Assembly (NCBI RefSeq): GCF_000208745.1
Contig: NC_030851.1
Coordinates: forward strand, 38,296,642-38,360,641
Reading direction: 5' to 3'
DNA: 64,000 nt
DNA from: Theobroma cacao
Lineage: Eukaryota > Streptophyta > Magnoliopsida > Malvales > Malvaceae
Shown piece by piece: positions 50,601 through 62,050 of this stretch (the first letter of the stretch is position 1; every line of letters begins with the position of its first letter). Made by a program: the position numbers and the translations under genes. Below the pieces are notes generated by a model that was not told the origin of the DNA, searched no databases, and saw only the letters and a list, made by a program, of their open reading frames with translations.

Positions 50601-52341
50601 GTTTCTAAAATTGTTAGATCCTGAAATTGGTTGAACTAATTTCAGTCCCAAACAACAGAGAAGTGTTTTATGTTTTTAAGCTGAGTAAGAGTTAATGACA
50701 TACATTAATTTCAACAGTGATCAATGTTTTGAGCATATATTGAGTAATATGGATTGTGGTGCAACATCAGTTTCAATTCTCTGATCATCAATGTTGAAGG
50801 AACTTTATATTTCTGGGAAGCACTTGCATTGATATTCAGACTCTGTAATGTGAGAAAGTTCTAGTATCTTCATTAGGTGTGGGTAATTTAGGTTATTATT
50901 CTTTTCCCTGAATTTTCAGTGAGAATCTAAATAGTTAATCATGTCTAAGTCTGTTTATATGTACTGATGCATAGTTCTAAAGTCATTCTAATTTGAGGAT
51001 TGTTTATATATGCTGCAAGTTCTTTGTTGCTTTTTAAGGAATGTTGAGCTGGCAAAACTTGTTCAGGAACATTGATACGTAATGTGCTAAATTGTATTAA
51101 CTGCTCTAAATTTGAAGGGAATTTTCAGGTAGATTTATATATTTCTTAGTCATTTTGTGCCAATATGTCCACATCTTGATGGGTTTCTTTATCCTTGTAC
51201 TCAATTCTTGTCTTCAATAAGCATCAGCTTTTCTTTCTATTTTCTGTATGCCTTGCAAATTTCAACATGACATTGGATCTCAAAAAGTTAAACTCTAGTA
51301 TCTTTATGTTGAGGTTTCTGGGAATCAAGAAGGCTTAAATATTTATGCATTTGTTAAGGTCAACATGTACCAGCCTGAGGTGGGATAGAATACAATCGTT
51401 CAGATATGCCATGATATTCCAATTATTTGGATTATTGAACCAGTCTGGTTGTCTACTAGGTCCCACCAAAGAATTCAAGTCTTCATTTACAATTTAGGAT
51501 CTCCCTGGTCACTCTCAATGACAGTCTTCAAAAGCATGGTAATGAGACTTTGTTCCAAGAAAAAGGTTTAATTGCTTTCTTTTTGCATTTGAGAAACTTA
51601 TGCCTAGAAGACGAACAAGTTTCAAAATAGAAGGTTGACAATCCTACCACTTAAGCCAATGGAACTACAACTGCATTATGACCTGTTGAGAGGGGAACAT
51701 ATATTAGTACTTTGGTGGTGTACATAACTTTGTTATACTACATGAAGAATGAAAAGTGTACTCGCAAATATTCACAATGAAAGATAGTTATCTGCTTATT
51801 GTAATATGCTTTGTTACTAGAATTTTGGTATTGGACTATGGTTGTAGGTATTAAATACAGTGGAGGAAATCCAAGAAAGGCATGATGCTGTGATGGGGAT
51901 AGAGAAAAAGCTTCTTGATTTGCAACAGGTAAATCGGCACTGAGGCCTTAGCATGGAAGATAGATTAACCAAGCTAACTTTTCTAATGCGACTGTTATTT
52001 GTCAGATTTACCTTGACATGGCAGTTCTTGTTGAAGCCCAAGGAGAAATTTTGGATAACATTGAAAGCCAGGTTTGTTCCTGTTCTCACATCTCTTAGAG
52101 TGGGTATTTTTGTTTGCATAGTAGGTTGACAGATGTGTTTTGCTTGGTGTCACGTGTTTGACGGAATCTTGTTCAGGTCTCAACTGCAGTCACTAACGTC
52201 CAGTCAGGGACGATTGCACTTCAAAATGCAAAGAAACGACAGAAGAGTACACGAAAGTGGACATGCATTGCCATTATAATTCTACTAATCATAGTTGCTG
52301 TTATAGTTGTCGGAGTCCTAAAACCTTGGAAGAGTAGTTAG
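47632..52341 (+). CDS. SYP132: Plasma-membrane syntaxin, SYP132 type (isoform with proximal last exon)
   Basis: Thirteen exons in continuous phase: 47632-47649, 48278-48379, 48683-48739, 49233-49281, 49593-49681, 49781-49854, 49950-49992, 50064-50124, 50250-50275, 50360-50437, 51848-51928, 52006-52071, 52177-52341. They give 302 aa, close to the ~304 of Arabidopsis SYP132. It is a Qa-SNARE driving vesicle fusion at the plasma membrane. Visible: MNDLLTDSFVGDA start, [20 protein letters not shown] opening the Habc bundle, [18 protein letters not shown], the SNARE motif [14 protein letters not shown] to DNIESQ with the central zero-layer Gln in VLVEAQGE, and a C-terminal anchor [20 protein letters not shown] followed by LKPWKSS. 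The 1,410-base intron 10 is the longest internal one. A second terminal exon lies downstream. Confidence 0.96.
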
Positions 52342-53630
52342 GCTGCTTGAGTTGGTTCCCTTTTTGTTGCTTGATCATGTAGTTATTTCGGAAGTACTAG
52401 TTTTGCTTTGTGTCAAGGAGTGCATGTTCCACTTTGCATGATCCCTTTCATCTCTTGTTTTTGAGTACTCGCTTCCTTCATCTCTTATAAAGTTTGGTTT
52501 GTTAACACTGAGGTGAATCGAAGCACACGACTAAACCTGCCCCTGTTTGTGGAAATTCTCCTTTAGTATTTTGCCATCATCTGGCCATACTTCTTTCTGA
52601 TAATGGGAATTTTTCAGTAGCTTCATGCAATGCTTATTGTTCTTTTAATCACATTTTCAATTTTTACGATATTAAGGAAAGATTGATTAGTCTCTAGGCT
52701 TTAGCCTTTCTTTTGGACAGATTTAGTTCAATAGAATTCTGCATACACTTTTATGACGTAAAAGAGAGAGAGACGCTTGTCCAGGATAATACCATTTCTT
52801 TTGCTATATTCTCATTTTTGGTTCTAATGGCTGCGGTGCCCGTAGAAAAGCTTTAGAAGGTCTCACCCACTGGGATTTATTACTATTATTACCGCCATGT
52901 TTTATTTATTCTACTAAGGGTGTAGTTGCTATTTATAATTATTCCAATTAAGTGTTTCATTTTCTTTTTGATTCACTAGAAAATATTATAACTCGAGCTT
53001 AAAATCTCTACCCGAATTCCACCTTATCTCTTTAGTTGAGCTCGGGTATTAAAAAATTCTTCAATTCACGTCGAACTGCAATTGGAAACTCAAATTCCCT
53101 GTAATTGAGTAAGATTTATTATGCTAACTCATCCTGTAGGTTTTACAGTCTTTTCTGTATAACTGTTGGGCATGTCTTGAACTTATTTTGAAGTCATTGC
53201 TTGTCAATGAATAGCCACATGCTATCGGGTGGCTAAGTCAGAAGATAATTAGACATTAGACCTCCAATCCAATAGACAAAGGAGGGATAAAAACAAAGAG
53301 GCATTTGACTTTGCCTACGGTTCATTTTTCTTGTTTTAACAATAGAATTAACACATTCATTCATTCATTCGTGAGACCTTAACCAGTTCTCTCTATGCTT
53401 TAACCATATGTCAAGGAAAAACTCTATATGCCTTGATACAAGGTTCTTAGTTTTGTTGCTTTTGGGCTGAGACAAGGCCTGGTTGAGTTAGCCTATGGCT
53501 AGATGGGTCACTTTTTGCCAGATCAATCGAATGGCTATGGACCATTGGCGTTTTTGACAATAACGTATTCTCATCAACTCCCTTGAAAGAGTTTATGGAA
53601 TCTGATTATTGGTTGATCATTTGGTTATAG

Positions 53631-53792
53631 GTTACAAATGCAGTGGACCATGTGCAATCGGGTACAGATGCCCTCAGAACTGCAAAGAGCTTGCAGAAGA
53701 AGTCGAGAAAATGCATGATGATCTCCATCATCTTGCTCCTCATTATTGCAATCATCGTCGTGCTCTCGATTTTGAAGCCTTGGAAGAAATGA
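53631..53792 (+). CDS. SYP132: Alternative 3'-terminal exon of the SYP132-type syntaxin
   Basis: After GGTTATAG|, frame GTT ACA AAT gives 53 residues: VTNAVDHVQSGTDALRTAK, LQKKSRKCMM, a membrane span ISIILLLIIAIIVVLSIL, and KPWKK before TGA 53790-53792. It is homologous residue for residue to exon 13 ([19 protein letters not shown]... LKPWKSS), starts in the same phase 0, and is preceded by a usable acceptor. Splicing exon 12 (donor at 52072) to it would give a 301-aa syntaxin with a different SNARE end and anchor. The 65-codon frame at 53609-53806 is an out-of-frame shadow. Legume SYP132 has just such alternative last exons, one making the symbiosome/periarbuscular isoform. Exon 13 resembles the Arabidopsis C terminus, so this distal exon is the better candidate for the symbiotic form (inference). 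Confidence 0.88.
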   Translation, partial: VTNAVDHVQSGTDALRTAKSLQKKSRKCMMISIILLLIIAIIVVLSILKPWKK

Positions 53793-56483
53793 ACAGAGGA
53801 AACTAGATTCCATCACTTCATCCCCTTCTCTATCCTTGCATTTATAACAGGTTCTGATAAATTTTTTTCTTCCCTCTCTTTTCATTTACCTTACCTTTTG
53901 CATTCTGTGTTTTCGACACGCGTAGAAATAATGTAAAATTACACAGTTGCGAGTGCTTTACCTCCAATATATTTTGTGATCAACAGCTGAGATACATAAT
54001 GTGATAGCCCTCCTGTTCCTCCCTTAATCCTTGTTAAAACCAACCTGATGTTTTCCCAACCATGTAGATGGCACCTTTCAGTGTTATCCTTACTGCCATC
54101 ATTATCTTTTTTTTTTTTTTTTCTGACATTAAGGAAAGGACAACACCTTCAATTACTGATTTCAGCCAACAATAGCAATTCTATGTTGGGATAACAATCA
54201 TCTGCATGCTCTCAAGGTCAGTACTGAAATGTCTTCAGATAAATTACTAATAAGAGAAACTGAAGGAAATGATGAGATCATAAATAGTTACATGCTAGAA
54301 AAGTAAAGGAAATGACATAATAGTTTGCTCCTATGAATTTCAATGGTAACACCTATTTTTTTCTATTGACTATATGCAAGGTTCTTCGGTTTCAATGACT
54401 AAACCCACAGTGCTTCACAGGCTGGATATTGTATCATATGATTAAATGAAAGAATTTCATTTGCAGCATCACCACATATAACCTAACACTAATTGTCAAA
54501 GACCATGTTTTAAGAGAACCTAGCCTTTTCGCATAATGAAAGCTATTTGCATTTGATATCAAGTATCTTGGTGTGTTCCCATGTCAAATGGATGCATTCT
54601 AATTAGTGAATTGAGAAAGACCTATATATATAGAAAACAGTTGTGGTATCTGAAAGATAGGTAGCAGTTCGAATAAGTAATTTGATGTGTTTCAATCTGC
54701 AGAGTTTTAATGTTAATATGACACATTAATCAATTTCATCCATATATCAGTTACATTACCAGATTTAGTCCTAAGCATTATAATCAAGTACAAAAAAAGA
54801 ATGACATAGATGCATACACTGCTGCATTATATGCAAACACTTTTATGTATAGTAATTCAAAATGCTTGGATTGATATACAGAGTACAAAGAATTTAGGAC
54901 TTCACAAAATCTCATCCCTCAAGATATGCTAATTATTGATGTGAACATGGAAACCTCAATGATTGAACATGTTTTACCAGGAGCACTTGTTTTTCTCCAC
55001 AGAATGATATGAAGGCAGCCTACTTGTTCTCTTAAAACCTTTTTAGTTTGTTAAATGTTGATCGTCAGATCTATTTCTTCCATAAACATCTCGAGATGAA
55101 TTTCATTATCCATTCCTGCCATCCTAGAGGTGTATCATCTATGTATAACCTACAGTTTCAAAGGGATGCCACAGGAAACCTACTGTGGAAAACAAACTTG
55201 AGATAATCCTCAAGAGCTTGATGTACTATTCCAAAAGTGCCGAGTTTTTCCTCGTTTAACTTGACAATGCTTTTCGGCCAAGGACCACAAATTAGTCTCC
55301 AACACATCCTCCTAAAACAATTAACCAAACCTATGAGCTACACAGATTGTCTAAAATCGCCCTCTGCCAAACTAAGCAGCTTGGTTGGTACTTCTGGTTT
55401 CAACATCTCCAGTTCAACTAAGCACAGCTTGTTTACGCATATATTTCCAGTTTGAGACAATTCATCTCCTTCTATGCTTCATAAATTTCCTAAATTTCTT
55501 CTACTACACTAATTTGAAACAAAATACCCATCCAAATTTGCCCTGAAGAACACGTACCATCATTCCAAAATCGTCATAAAAAGATTCGAATAGAAGAGGG
55601 AAAATATGAAGGATATGAAAAGATTTACTTTAACAGAGCGCAACAACATCCTGGTTTATATTACTAAACCCTAATCCTCTATTTACATAAAAATCTGAAG
55701 CAATTAAATTCGAATTTTAAAACTACAAGCGACGAGGTTTAATTACGTAAGTGTTTCGAATGATTCAGCAAAAACTGAGATAAAATTAATCGCTAGGGTT
55801 TCAAAGGGCAATTGGTTGAGCAAAATGGACGACAACTAGAGGAAAGCAGAGAATTACACCAAAAGGAAAAGGAAGAAACGAACCTTTCCAAATCGAAGCA
55901 ATTCGAGCCACATCTCCAAAATCCAAGATCCACATTTTAAGTTTGATTTATGTATATATTTCATCCAAAAAATCCAAATGCGGCGAGACGACGCCTCCGA
56001 TGCGTCGTTTTGGGCCGTTTAGGAAGTTGCTGGACTTTGAGTTGTGTTTTGCCAGCCCAACCAAAGTTGTGGGCACTGTGTTTCATTTCTTTTCTTTCAT
56101 TTTTTCCTTTTTAAAGTTCCCTACGGCATTTTGCAAGGCACATAGGCCACTGGGGAATGTAGAATAGTGCTATAATCTGAACAACGGTAATCTAAGCTTA
56201 GAAATGAAAAACAAAGTTAAAAACCAAAGCTTTTTCCTCTCACTACCATATAAAAGAACCGAGTTTCATCTTTAACAAAGCTGTGAAGAGCTTAAAAAGA
56301 AGCACAATGTGGCCAAAAAAATTGCCCCATAATGATCCATTCTCCTATGATATTATTACCATATTTATTATTCCTATCCCAATTCCCTAGTTGAAGAATT
56401 GGTAATGGCGTAATGCTCCAAATAGACCATCCCTTTGTCCCCTCACCATAACTCATGTTGCTCTCTCTCTCTCTGTCTTTCTC
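53793..56483. other. Syntaxin 3' region and intergenic DNA; possible unrecognised minus-strand transcript
   Basis: 53793-54200 is probably the 3' UTR of the distal syntaxin isoform. Around 55930-56030 the minus strand has a promoter-like site II element (GGCCCAAAACGACG) followed by ATGTGGATCTTGGATTTTGG and a possible donor AAAG|GTTCG, which suggests a transcript running left, but I find no recognisable protein in 54200-55900. A CT microsatellite at ~56459-56474 lies in the isocitrate lyase 3' UTR. Confidence 0.4.
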
Positions 56484-59457
56484 TTACATTCTAGCCTTAG
56501 CAACCACCGGATTGCCTTCACCTCCAACGCCCGTGGCTCCTGTCCTGGTCCATGTTTCCTTGAATTGCTCCTCAGTCACTCCTGCACAAATTTTACACAA
56601 CATAATGTTAATTATCAAGCTCTGTCTGTTTTCCACTATTGACGTAAAGCACAAGGAAAAGAGTGAGGTTTCTTGAGTAATGACTTGCCTTTTCCCATGG
56701 CAGCAGTGGATGAGATGCCTCCCTGGACAGTCTTTAGATACCTATCATAAAAGTTTGCACCTGACCATTTTTGGTGAGCAAGTGTGTCCACTCCATTGTT
56801 CCTCTCTTCCCTTTGGATCTTCTCAACATATGCTAGCATTCCCTTCCTTGCAAAATCTCTTGCAAATGTATCGGTCACCAGTGCATCAGCATGGAAACCA
56901 GCCAGTGTTATGAACTGCCAACAGAAACCCAGCTTGGCTATTCTAGGAATGAAGTCTCTCATCTGATCATCAGTCATCCCTGATGCATCCCAGTTGAACG
57001 ATGGTGAGAGATTGTAAGCCAACATGATTTCAGGGTGCATTGATTTCACCCCTTCTGCAAACTTGGTGCACTCAACCAAGTCTGGGCTTGAAGTCTCCAT
57101 CCAGATAAGGTCAGCATGAGAAGCAAAAGCCCAACCGCGAACAACTGCAGCCGCTACGGACCCCTTAAACCTATAGAACCCTTCTCTGGTTCTAGGCAAA
57201 TCCCAGTCCCAGTAAATGTTTTTGAGCCCCAATCTCTCTGCAATCTCTCTGGCCCGTTCATTTGAGAGGCACTTGTCATAACTGGTATGGTTCATCCATT
57301 CATTCATTCTCCTCCTCTTCTCATCCTCCCTGATGTTCATGTTCTTAATTGCATCAATAACACATTCAGAGAATGTCTTAAGTTGTGCCATGGCTAGCCA
57401 GTTGTCTTCAATGGCCTGAAGTTCAGGACCATTTTTACCAGCAGCCATTCCTTCTGCCAACATAGTGGCCAGACTTTTTCCCTGAAGATTTGGATTAGTC
57501 ACACCTAGAATAAACTGATGGTCCCTGGTGTCGACATTGGTTTGGATCAAAGTAGCTGCAACAGCATCAGTCCTAGCCACCAAGACGGTCTCCACTCCCA
57601 TAACATCAAACTGCAACCTTGCAGCAACAAGCCTGTTAATGTGTTCATTAACAGCAACAAGCACCTTACCAGCCATGTGACCACATTTTTTTGTTACAGA
57701 GGACTGATCCTCAATGTGGACACCAGCAGCACCACGCTCCACGAAAAGCTTGCAAAGCTTAACAGTGGCCGTGGTGCCACCAAATCCAGTATCACCATCA
57801 GCAATGATTGGCTTCAGGTAATCAACATAAGGGGTTCGAGCCCTCTCCTCCCGGCTCATGCTCATTCGTGCCTCTCTTTGTTTGCGGTCATGGTATTGTT
57901 GTGCAAAGAAAAGGTGTTCCACCTTGTTTGGGACAGTGTCATAAGGATAGTCAGCAAGGTCTGGACCTGGCTCATTGGTGGTGGTGTGAGTTGAGGAACA
58001 TTGCCAACCAGAGACATAAATGGTGTCCAAGTGCTTGGCCATCATGGTTACTTGGACAGGGTCAAGTGCACCAAAGGTCCTTGAGGCAGTGCTGTTTGCT
58101 TGGTGTGTCTTGAGAGTTCTCCATAACTTCTTGGCCATCTCGTTTGAGCCATAGCTCTGTCTGAGGTTGCCTCGTAAAGCCACAACATCTCTAGCTGAGT
58201 ACGGTCGCCGGGTCAGCTTGAACCTCTCTGAGTTCCACCATGCTTGCACCTCTGCTATCTCAGCTTCAAACCTCCCTTCTTCTTCCATTATCTGTCCAAG
58301 GATTTTTCACTCATTATAAATCTTGTTTACTACTAAAATGATACAAGTTAAAACCTCTTACTGTTTGACGGGATGAAACTTGCATCAGAATTTGTCGAGT
58401 TTTAACCACTTCAAAAAGATTGTTTTACTGCATTAGTTATATACTGAAGAAAACTTAAAGTAATTTACTCGAACATAAGTACATGAATATGCCTTCTCTC
58501 TTGTAACAAAATAATGCCATGATTATGTCAAATAAAGAGGAATTGGAGAGGAGTGAAAGAAACTAAAGAGAAAAAAAACAAAAGAATCCTGAAGAAAAGA
58601 CCCAAACAAAACACATTTTGTTAGGATAATTTCTTGGTTGTATAGATCATCCTAACCACTGCAACTATATTCTAATGGTTTCTGCCTTGTATTGCCATAT
58701 GCCACACTACAAGGGAGATTTGTCTCCACGTTTTACAATTGATTCTTGATGCAAATCATCTAAGAAGGAAAAGAGAAAAAACTTGTGTTGGTTTTCCACT
58801 TTGCTTTTCGGAGAGAGATGAAGACCTGTTAGTTGGCTTTTGAAACTGCTATCAAATAGTACAAAGATAGATGCATGAATCCAAAACAGGAGCATGAACA
58901 CAAAATTCAATGAATGGAAACCAACTTCCAAGACAGAATAGTTTCTTAAAATCATGAGACAAATATTTGTTGCATAAACTTTTGAAACCAAAATTTTAAA
59001 CATTGAGCAATTCTACCTCTCCCCTTCTGACTAGTCAGCCACCATACTCCCCGCACCGCCGGAAAAAAAAAAGAACAAAAGCAGCATTGTCATATGCAAT
59101 AAGGAGATTGGGGCACCTTACTACCTTAGTACTTCAAAATGGTTAATATTAATGTATGTCAATTGACAGTATAACCCCCCTTGGAACCTTTGGGAGGTCT
59201 GCAGTCCCTTAAAAAAGTTGAAATAGTCATATAGGGGCATCATGCAAAGCCGAAACTTAACCTCTTACAGGCAACAACAAAAGAAAAATGGTGCAAATCT
59301 CACATGCGATAATAAGCTCAGCATTTCTAGCAAGAGAAACAGGGGAGATGAATCCTACTAAAGATAATTTCCTGGTAAGAGAAGAAGAAAAGAAAGGAGA
59401 CTAAGGCTGCTAGGAAATGAAGCTTACCATTGAAGGCACTGAGAAAGATGCAGCCAT
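56484..59457 (-). CDS. ICL: Isocitrate lyase, glyoxysomal
   Basis: Three exons (59428-59457, 56689-58291, 56484-56581) give 576 aa, the normal plant length. ICL cleaves isocitrate to glyoxylate and succinate in the glyoxylate cycle of peroxisomes during oil mobilisation. Seen: [10 protein letters not shown] in a ten-codon first exon, then [20 protein letters not shown], the catalytic loop TKKCGH with Cys ~213, substrate-site [13 protein letters not shown]-type NLSPSFNWD, and C-terminal ARM, a peroxisomal targeting tripeptide. The last intron has a GC donor: AAAAG|GCAAGT (GC 56688-56687) to GTGCAG|GAG. It is the only junction that restores [12 protein letters not shown], so the 550-codon open frame over-runs into the intron. 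A TATAAA lies ~90 bases upstream of the ATG. Confidence 0.98.
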
Positions 59458-59546
59458 GGATAGAACTTTGGGTTTTTTTTGGTATAGAAACTTTGTATAA
59501 ACAACTAAGAGAAGTTCATGTCATGCCCCTCCTCCAAGCCTCACAA

Positions 59547-59552
59547 TTTATA
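59547..59552 (-). promoter_or_regulatory. Probable TATA box of isocitrate lyase
   Basis: TATAAA (minus strand) 90-95 bases upstream of the ATG at 59457. Confidence 0.5.
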
Positions 59553-61934
59553 AGGCAAAAATGGGCATCAGTTATCACCTCCCCTATGAAAAATGGTAAA
59601 ACTGATGCACTTGAAGAAAAAGAGAGAAAACAACAAAAACCAGCAAATATACACAGTGGTTCCCTTATTAATATTTATCTGAATAACTTTTCCAATAAAT
59701 ATATTGTTTGCATTGTTATCTTCAGAAAGTGAGTGAAAAGTGTCCCATGAAAAACTGCATTCACAGGCACGTAAGATAATGCCAACGTCTTGTTTCATTT
59801 CCCCTTATGTCACTACTTTTTTTCCTATTCATGTATATAGCTGATTTGTGTTTCTCAGTTCCCTTTCCTTCTACTTATCTCTCTGTTTACTTTTCCCTTT
59901 TATGGTACTCAACATCAGTCAAAAAACAAAGGGAAAACAACCCATTTTGATTTATACCATTTGATCATTGGCCCTATCAGGGTTTCCTCTACTTAACCAG
60001 AAGTTAATATTCTTTTGGAAGTTTATGCACTACCATCTCTGTTACTTTGGCAGCATGTATGATTGCGTCACTCATTAGTAATGGCTGTATTAAGGCTACA
60101 TAATTTCATAATCTTAGTGACAAAGCTCTGGGAAAAATATTGCTAAGGGAAGGACAGTTGCAGATGAAGATATCAGACACCACATGAGTTTGTCCCCATT
60201 TTTGCAAATTGCAAGTTTTCAAACTTCAAACTGTCATCAATGAACTCCACAGTAATCCTTTTCCTTTTAAATATGCAAATTTGTTTCTGCAACATTATCA
60301 GTTCATCTGTATATCTGAGTTTTCATGCTGCTGAAGAATAAACTTCCCTAAAAATTGCAATGACTCAACTTCTTGGCAGTGAGTGATCTGTTAAACAGAT
60401 CATTTAAGCAGTAGGATACTGGTTTATGACAGAAAGTCAAGTGAATTTACAGATACATTGGTTATACTTAATTAGATCCTAATTTTCTTCTTGGAATGCA
60501 TGGAAGTACATTGAGTTTTCGACTAAATTTCTCATAAACCATCATTCATTATCACTAAGATATAATCATAAGAGCCCCCCAAATTGAAATCTGAAAGTAT
60601 CGGATCCTAACAATGGGGCTACCTACTTAAGAACCTTAATGATACCTTAATAGCTACATTTAAATTTCATCATAACAAATGAATATAGCTAAGTTGACAA
60701 GATTATATGTCATTCGCATTTCGGATGATCTTTGCTTCAAGTAAGTTGGAAACATGTCCTACACTCCATTACACAGTTCGTAGTAGCTTGCTGACGATAC
60801 AAACGGTTAGAAGAGTTTGGAAATTGGGAGTCCCGAGGAAAATCAAGATATGCCTATCTCCATACCAATTTTAATATATTTATCATCACATTCTCATACA
60901 AGTTGGCAACTCTATCCTACCCTTCTTCGTTTGTGCAGTCTTCCACAGTGGAAATCAATCCCGCAATTCCCGCTCAAGGCCAATACCCCAGTCTCTATCT
61001 TCTTCTTGTCTGTCCTAATTGGATGAAGACTGCAGCTCCTATCTTCTCAAACATTTTCTCTACTTCCAAAAACTAGAGTTAGACCAGACAAGGGCTTAGA
61101 AAACAGCTTCTTTATTTCTTTATACAATTGTTAACTATTTGATTGGATTTCATGCACAAGGAAGGATATTCCATCACTCCACAAACAACCCACAGCTATC
61201 AATCAATTTAACAAATTCTTACTGCAATAATTTACAAAAAAAATATAAATCCAAATTTCCATGTTAACATGCATGGTAGAATATTTGTCATATACCATAG
61301 ACTCTTTTCCTTGCAGGAAAGAAAAACCCTGCATGCATACGCATCCGAAAGTATGATGGATATCTACGTAAACACGTCTGCCAGCATTAAATTTTGAGTG
61401 CGGTCAATCTCGATGCTGTTCAAGCAAAACCAACCGGGGAAAAATAAGGTAAGATTTGTAGAAAGATTGACATAGCACGTCATGGACAAAGCAAAGAGGT
61501 AAGTATCAACGATGAGGTATGGCTCTTTGGACAGTAGCTGGGGTTACTGGAAACGTGTCAGAAGTAATAATAATATATATTATAAGATTTGAGAGTGTGG
61601 CAAATCGTAACGAAATACTACACGTTGACCAAAAGGGTAGTTCCCTCAACTTGGGTTTCGTGACACTGAGAACGGGTTTTGTCGGGTTTCGGGGTTGAGG
61701 TGTGGAACTTAACCAGCTCCAGTAGCTATGGACTGTGGTCCTAAATGGCTGCTGATCGAGATGGGTGATGGGGGGGGGGGTAAGGTGTTCAGCAATTCGA
61801 GGAAAAAAGGAGAAAAAGGACCTTCATTCATGCTTCTCACATAAATTTGGAGATATCATTCCCCTACCATACAACCAAACCCGTTTCTTTTTATCCAGAG
61901 AAGAAAACTTCAAATTCACCTCTTTTTTAATAGA

Positions 61935-61966
<32 letters not shown>

Positions 61967-62000
61967 NNNNNNNNNNNNNNNNNNNNNNNNNTTAATAGAT

Positions 62001-62050
<50 letters not shown>

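Noticed and set aside
53609..53806. A 65-codon ORF (MVDHLVIGYKCSGPC...) as a separate small Cys-rich protein
   Set aside because: It is a +2 shadow of the alternative syntaxin exon; the other frame gives a clear SNARE end and membrane anchor with a splice acceptor in the right phase.
54230..54306. Plus-strand coding-like stretch ending MLEK-stop
   Set aside because: About 25-34 codons only, no start context or recognised family; probably chance.
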